From: Desulfobacteraceae bacterium | GTDB lineage: Bacteria; Desulfobacterota; Desulfobacteria; Desulfobacterales; Desulfobacteraceae | Direction: 5' to 3' | Length of the DNA stretch: 9,499 nucleotides | Assembly: GCA_003354055.1 (NCBI GenBank) | Contig: PIVQ01000246.1 | Coordinates: 1-9,499, forward strand | Part shown: piece by piece, positions 5,300 through 9,499 of the stretch | How the letters are laid out: the number at the start of each line of letters is the position of its first letter | How positions within the stretch are numbered: the stretch's first letter is position 1 | The notes under the pieces: generated by a model | What the model was told of the DNA's origin: nothing | Seen by the model: only the letters and a program-made list of their open reading frames with translations | Databases searched by the model: none | Made by a program: the position numbers and the translations under genes

Positions 5300-7258
5300 A
5301 TGAATAAAATGAATCGCCTGCCCGCCATACTTAACTTTGTCCTCATTTTACTTCTAATACCCTGTATATCCAGTGGAACAGATAATTCACTCCCCTTACA
5401 ATTGAATGACCAAATCAATGCCTATTTTCAAAAAGGGCTCAACGAGCAAGATTCAAACCGGTTTGAACAGGCGATCATTAATTATACCGCTGCGATTAAA
5501 CTGGCTCCAGAGTTTGCAAACGCATATGTTAATCGTGGATTATGTTTAGACGAGTTAGGATATCATGAAAAGGCATTGGAAGATTATAATAAAGCATTGT
5601 CCATGACGCCGAATAACTCCAAAGCATTTAATAATAGGGGGAAAGCCTATTTTAACTTAGGTGATTATGACAAAGCCATTGCCGATGCAACAAAGGCTAT
5701 TGAATTAGAACCGGAATACGGTAAAGCTCATTTTCTAAGAGGGATGGCATATGCTGCAAAAATGAATCTAAAGCAGGCAATACCGGATATAGATAAAGCC
5801 GTTGAAATATTAAAGGACCTGCCGGAGGTTCTTTGCTTAAGAGGACAAATTTTTTATGAGCTAAAAGATTTCGAAAAAGCCTTGCCTGATCTTTTAAAAT
5901 CTGCAGACAAAGGTGTGCCCCAAGCAAAGGAACAACTTGGACACATGTACAGGAGGGGTCTTGGCGTACCCCAAGATGATGGTTCAGCTGCTCAATGGTA
6001 TCAAAAAGCGGCTGAGCACGGTTTACCCTATTCTCTGTTTCAAATGGGAGTAATGCATTCTTCAGGAAAAGGTTTGGAAAAAAACCAGAAGAAGGCTGTG
6101 GATTTTTATCAAAGGGCAGCAGAAAAAGGACATCCGAATTCAGCATATAAACTTTCACATCATTATGTGACTGGTGAAGGTGTAATACAGGACAATATTA
6201 AAGCTTTCAAATGGTTAAAAAAAGCCGCTGATATGGGGCTTGCAGATGCCCAATTCAAATTGGGATACTGGTGTAAAACAGGAACAATTTTACCCCAGAA
6301 CCACAAAAAAGCAATTGAGTGGTATCTGAAAGCGGCTCGTCAAGGTCATTCAGAGGCGTCCTTTTATCTGTCATACTCCTATAAAAAAAGGTCCGGGGAA
6401 ATTAAAAATGATCGTGAAGCTAAAGAGTGGCTAAAAAAATATGCAAGCCAAGGGAATGATTTAGCCCAGACCAATCTCGGATATATGTATGAAAAAGGGA
6501 AAGCCGGGATTAAAGATTATGCAAAGGCGCTCGACTGGTACAAGAAAGCAGCCGCCCAAGGTAATGCCATGGCCCAGAACAACATAGGAGCCATGTATCA
6601 GCACGGAAAAGGGGTTGAGTCAAGTGATAAAACAGCCATGCAATGGTACTTGAAAGCCGCAAAAAAAGGGTTAGGGCTGGCGGAATCCAACATCGGTTTT
6701 ATGTACAAAAAAGGACGGGGTGTTGAGCAAGATTATGCCAAGGCCTTAAGCTGGTACCATAAAGCAGCTGAAAAGGACGAGATAGCTGCCCAGATGAGTC
6801 TCGGGTATATGTATCTGAAAGGCGGTGGCACTGAACAAAATTATGCAGAGGCTGCCAAATGGTTTCAAAAGGCCGCGGAAAAAGGAAATCCAAAAGCTGC
6901 CAACATTCTGGGCTCTCTTTACCTGACGGGTAAAGGCGTTGAAAAAGATTCAACCAAGGCTGTTCGCTGGTTTAAACAGGCGTCGGATCAAGGTTATTCA
7001 AAAGCCCATGCCAGCCTGGGATTCATGTATGTGAAAGGCAACGGCGTAAAAAAAGATTATACCGTAGCCAAAGCTCTTTTTGAGAAAGCGGCGGAAAAAA
7101 ATCAAAATTTGGGCGAGTATGGTCTTGGGTGCCTCTATTTAGCAGGGAAAGGCGTGACCAAGGATATTGAGATGGCAAAGATCTGGTATCGCAGGTCAGC
7201 CGAACATGGATCTAAGAAGGCTGAAAAAATCCTGGCAAAACTGGATAAGGTAAAATGA
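5300..7258 (+). CDS. Exported TPR and Sel1-repeat protein (12 Sel1 repeats)
   Basis: The product has 652 residues. ATG 5300 follows GAAAGGA (5288-5294) at a spacing of five. A signal peptide is visible: charged MNKMNR, then a hydrophobic stretch to about residue 25. A cysteine at 22 is preceded by LIP, a poor lipobox because of the proline, so a soluble exported protein is likelier than a lipoprotein. Residues about 39-206 form five TPR-like units (for example NAYVNRGLCLDELGYHEKAL, AFNNRGKAYFNLGDYDKAI). Residues 207-638 are exactly twelve 36-residue Sel1-like repeats (LGYMYEKG-type helix, then KALDWYKKAA-type helix), followed by a 14-residue Lys-rich tail. Such solenoids are protein-binding scaffolds with no enzymatic residues. 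They occur in envelope assembly, stress signalling and host contact; the partner here is unknown. It lies first behind the rightward promoter and overlaps the next gene by four bases. Confidence 0.9.
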   Translation: MNKMNRLPAILNFVLILLLIPCISSGTDNSLPLQLNDQINAYFQKGLNEQDSNRFEQAIINYTAAIKLAPEFANAYVNRGLCLDELGYHEKALEDYNKALSMTPNNSKAFNNRGKAYFNLGDYDKAIADATKAIELEPEYGKAHFLRGMAYAAKMNLKQAIPDIDKAVEILKDLPEVLCLRGQIFYELKDFEKALPDLLKSADKGVPQAKEQLGHMYRRGLGVPQDDGSAAQWYQKAAEHGLPYSLFQMGVMHSSGKGLEKNQKKAVDFYQRAAEKGHPNSAYKLSHHYVTGEGVIQDNIKAFKWLKKAADMGLADAQFKLGYWCKTGTILPQNHKKAIEWYLKAARQGHSEASFYLSYSYKKRSGEIKNDREAKEWLKKYASQGNDLAQTNLGYMYEKGKAGIKDYAKALDWYKKAAAQGNAMAQNNIGAMYQHGKGVESSDKTAMQWYLKAAKKGLGLAESNIGFMYKKGRGVEQDYAKALSWYHKAAEKDEIAAQMSLGYMYLKGGGTEQNYAEAAKWFQKAAEKGNPKAANILGSLYLTGKGVEKDSTKAVRWFKQASDQGYSKAHASLGFMYVKGNGVKKDYTVAKALFEKAAEKNQNLGEYGLGCLYLAGKGVTKDIEMAKIWYRRSAEHGSKKAEKILAKLDKVK

Positions 7259-8625
7259 TGTCCTTTGAAAACCGAATCAAAACAGATAAATTTACTTATG
7301 TACAAGACATTTTGAACGACCACCAATCCAGATGGGCTTGGCATATAGTTTTGCTATGTTTCTTCATATTTTGTACCCTTGCGACAGGCGTCCAAAATGC
7401 AAAAGCGAACTCCGGCCCCTCTCGTTCTGCCGAACATTACATCGGCCAGGGCAACCATGCAATGGAAGACCAAAGGTTTGCCGAAGCCATTGGCAAATTC
7501 ACAAAGGCAATTGAACTCAATCCGGATGATCCCAATGTATATCTCATGAGAGGGGTTTGCCTTGAGCAGGAAGAACGGACGGAGAAGGCAATTGAAGATT
7601 ATACAAAAGCCTTGTTTCTGGACCGTAAAAACATATCAGCTTATTATCTGAGGGGCAATGCCCGTTTCAGGCAGGGACAATACAACAATGCCATGACGGA
7701 CCTGGACAGGGCAATTGAAATCAAACCGGATTTCGGAAAAGCAATTCTGGATAGAGGAATCCTGCATTATCATTTAGGTAATACGGAAAACGCCTTAAAA
7801 GATTTAAATGCAGCATTTGAAACCGGATACACCCCTCCTGCTCTACACCTGTTCAGGGGAGAACTTTATTTTGGCCAAAACAATTTTGAAAGAGCGATAG
7901 AGGATTTATTGGTTGCCGGGCGCTATGGCGCTGTTGAGGCCCAGGCTAATCTGGGGCTCATCTATAAAGAGGGGGTTGGGGCTAAACAGGATTATGAGGA
8001 AGCCCTGCACTGGTTTTATCTTGCGGCAAACCAAGGCCATCCCCTGTCCCAGTACCACTTAGGCATCATGTATTATTATGGAATGGGAACAATCCAAGAC
8101 CGTATTGAGGCCGCAGGGTGGTATCAGAATTCAGCTGAAAACGGAATACCGGAAGCAGGTTATTATCTTGCTTTAATGTATGAAAATGGCATTGGAATAT
8201 CCAAAAACCAGATTGAATACTTAAAATGGCTGAATCGATCTGCAGATATGGGATATGATCATGCCCAATATGAACTTGCCCTCAAGTACCGTTATGGAGA
8301 CGGTATATCTGAAGATGTGGATAAGGCTGTTGCATATCTTGGATTGGCAGCCGAACAGGGCCACTTAAAAGCCCAGTTCGCCATTGGTTTGATGTATGAT
8401 AAAGGCGTTGAAATCGAAAAGAATTATGTCCGGGCCTGTAAATGGTACAAACTTGCGGCGGCTCAGGATCATCCATTGGCACAATTCAACCTTGGGCATA
8501 TGTATCAGACCGGAAAAGGTGTTGAAAAAGATTTATCAGAGGCTGAACACTGGTATCGAAAAGCCGTGGCATCAGGTCATCAACACTCTTTTTCAATACT
8601 TGCCAGCTTTAAAAAACCGGATTAG
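7255..8625 (+). CDS. Exported TPR and Sel1-repeat protein, shorter paralogue (6 Sel1 repeats)
   Basis: The product has 456 residues. ATG 7255 overlaps the TGA of the gene before it (ATGA), a sign of coupled translation; the adjacent ATG at 7258 is equally possible. A polar N-terminus of about 28 residues precedes a hydrophobic stretch (HIVLLCFFIFCTLATGV, 30-46) and NAKA-NS, a fair signal-peptidase I site after residue 51. The n-region is unusually long, so a membrane anchor cannot be excluded. Residues about 59-226 hold five TPR-like units and 227-442 six 36-residue Sel1 repeats, then a 14-residue tail. The plan is that of the upstream protein with half the Sel1 repeats, so the pair probably came from duplication followed by repeat gain or loss. 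They are likely co-expressed and may bind one another or the same partner. Confidence 0.9.
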   Translation: MMSFENRIKTDKFTYVQDILNDHQSRWAWHIVLLCFFIFCTLATGVQNAKANSGPSRSAEHYIGQGNHAMEDQRFAEAIGKFTKAIELNPDDPNVYLMRGVCLEQEERTEKAIEDYTKALFLDRKNISAYYLRGNARFRQGQYNNAMTDLDRAIEIKPDFGKAILDRGILHYHLGNTENALKDLNAAFETGYTPPALHLFRGELYFGQNNFERAIEDLLVAGRYGAVEAQANLGLIYKEGVGAKQDYEEALHWFYLAANQGHPLSQYHLGIMYYYGMGTIQDRIEAAGWYQNSAENGIPEAGYYLALMYENGIGISKNQIEYLKWLNRSADMGYDHAQYELALKYRYGDGISEDVDKAVAYLGLAAEQGHLKAQFAIGLMYDKGVEIEKNYVRACKWYKLAAAQDHPLAQFNLGHMYQTGKGVEKDLSEAEHWYRKAVASGHQHSFSILASFKKPD

Positions 8626-8681
8626 TTCTCTTATCTCGTTGATCCAGATTCCTGGCTCTTTTTTCTTCGGTAATCCGTGGG

Positions 8682-8723
8682 AAAGCGCGGAACGGGAGAC
8701 TCCCGGCTTTATTCGATTTTTTT
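8682..8723 (+). terminator. Probable terminator behind the Sel1-repeat genes
   Basis: An inner CGGG/CCCG stem with AGACT loop (8693-8705) is enclosed by AAAGC (8682-8686) and GCTTT (8706-8710), with an unpaired GCGGAA on the left side. T7 follows at 8717-8723 after a 6-base gap. The gap and internal bulge make it less than ideal. It lies between convergent genes and overlaps the last bases of the leftward gene. Confidence 0.5.
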
Positions 8724-9499
8724 GCCCGCTGTATGGGAAATCCGGTCCAATACCCAGTCTGCAAAGGCCTTCTGATTCACCCTTTTGATCTCTTTGCGGA
8801 TGAGAGGAATGTCCAATTCAGCCCTGGCCATGGTCTTGTGGCCGCCGGCAGAGCCGAATTTCCCAAAGGCCTCTTTGGCGGTTTTTCCGGCACCTTTTCT
8901 CAATCCGTCATTGCGAAGGATAACAATGAGTTTTTTTTCATAGACTCCTGAAATCACACTCCAGTTCACCCGGGCAATGGCCAGGAAGAAATCCGCCACC
9001 ACCACCAGTTCGTCGGGTTTGGAAATCATTCCGGCGTGGTAAAAGGCCCGGTTATTGATGACCCGTCTTTTTTTAATGGCGCAGCCTAAAAAATCCAGAT
9101 CGGACTCCGTGAGCAGAGCCCTTTCCACCTTGGTCACGATATTCATGTCTGCAAATTTATACAGGTACTGAAAGGCCCTGATATCTCTGGATGAGGCCTG
9201 CCGGGTAAAGTCTGCTGTATCGGTTTTGATGCCCAGCATCAGAGCGGCCGCCAGTTTGGCTGAAGGTTTTATCTTCAGGCTTCTTAAATATTCGGTGAGG
9301 ATGGTGGCACAAGCCCCGTAGTCGGGGCGGACATCTGAATACGGGGCATCATCTGCGGATTTTGGATGGTGGTCAATGATGACATCGTAACTGAATCCGG
9401 TAAAACATTCATTATGGTCGGGCTGGGAATCGATGATGATAAAACGGTCAAATTGCTTTTTATCGATCTCTTCCAGAGGGACCAGGCCGGATTCGGTAT
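8709..9499 (-). CDS. DHH-family phosphoesterase (partial, N-terminus outside the window)
   Basis: The minus-strand frame is open from the window edge to TAA at 8709-8711 and gives 262 residues. An internal ATG at 9239 is not the real start, because the conserved motifs lie upstream of it. Seen in order are FIIIDSQPDHN (motif with the metal-binding Asp), DVIIDHHPKS (the DHH signature) and GIKTDTADFTRQ (the later Asp block). Near the C-terminus is the DHHA1-type substrate-binding domain with SAGGHKTMARAEL (the GGH motif). Proteins of this build hydrolyse short oligoribonucleotides (NrnA-like), 3'-phosphoadenosine phosphate or cyclic dinucleotide products. Which of these applies cannot be told from the fragment. 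The gene converges on the Sel1 genes with an 83-bp gap and is not obviously related to them in function. Confidence 0.85.
   Translation of the reverse strand, partial: TESGLVPLEEIDKKQFDRFIIIDSQPDHNECFTGFSYDVIIDHHPKSADDAPYSDVRPDYGACATILTEYLRSLKIKPSAKLAAALMLGIKTDTADFTRQASSRDIRAFQYLYKFADMNIVTKVERALLTESDLDFLGCAIKKRRVINNRAFYHAGMISKPDELVVVADFFLAIARVNWSVISGVYEKKLIVILRNDGLRKGAGKTAKEAFGKFGSAGGHKTMARAELDIPLIRKEIKRVNQKAFADWVLDRISHTAGKKIE

Overview
The window is about 9.5 kb of bacterial chromosome of moderate GC content. The families present (an M28 peptidase, a YtcJ-type amidohydrolase remnant, a large EF-hand-like calcium-binding protein, AidA/PixA proteins, TPR/Sel1-repeat proteins and a DHH phosphoesterase) would fit a Desulfobacterota-type (deltaproteobacterial) genome. 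That is an impression from family content and codon use, not proof. I saw no rRNA, tRNA, CRISPR array, complete insertion sequence or replication origin.

Left part (1-1135, + strand): the end of an M28 metallopeptidase gene with a strong hairpin behind it, then a gene graveyard. This holds the C-terminal stump of a class III aminotransferase and a YtcJ-like amidohydrolase with an in-frame TGA and most of its catalytic barrel deleted. Middle part (1209-4712, - strand): three leftward genes. The first two to be transcribed are an AidA/PixA-family protein (4320-4712) and a chagasin-like protease inhibitor domain fused to a second AidA/PixA domain (3471-4184). After a roughly 400-bp gap lies a 617-residue acidic protein with a calcium-loop-rich centre (1209-3062). 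Right part (5300-8625, + strand): two overlapping genes for exported TPR + Sel1-repeat proteins with the same plan (five TPR-like units, then 12 or 6 Sel1 repeats). A DHH-family phosphoesterase gene (8709 to the window edge, - strand) converges on them.

The most striking feature is the control region between the AidA/PixA genes and the Sel1 genes. Two promoter-like sequences (TTGAAT-17-TATAAG leftward, TTGACA-17-TATAAA rightward), a 17-bp inverted repeat overlapping both -35 boxes, and a T7/A7 tract pair are all arranged symmetrically about one point near 5150/5151. This suggests that the leftward AidA/PixA genes and the rightward Sel1-repeat genes are co-regulated through one shared operator. 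The leftward transcript would have a leader of about 360 nt with several stem-loops. The working hypothesis is a regulated module of AidA/PixA proteins, one carrying a protease-inhibitor-like domain, plus exported Sel1-repeat scaffolds. The function is not known from the sequence.
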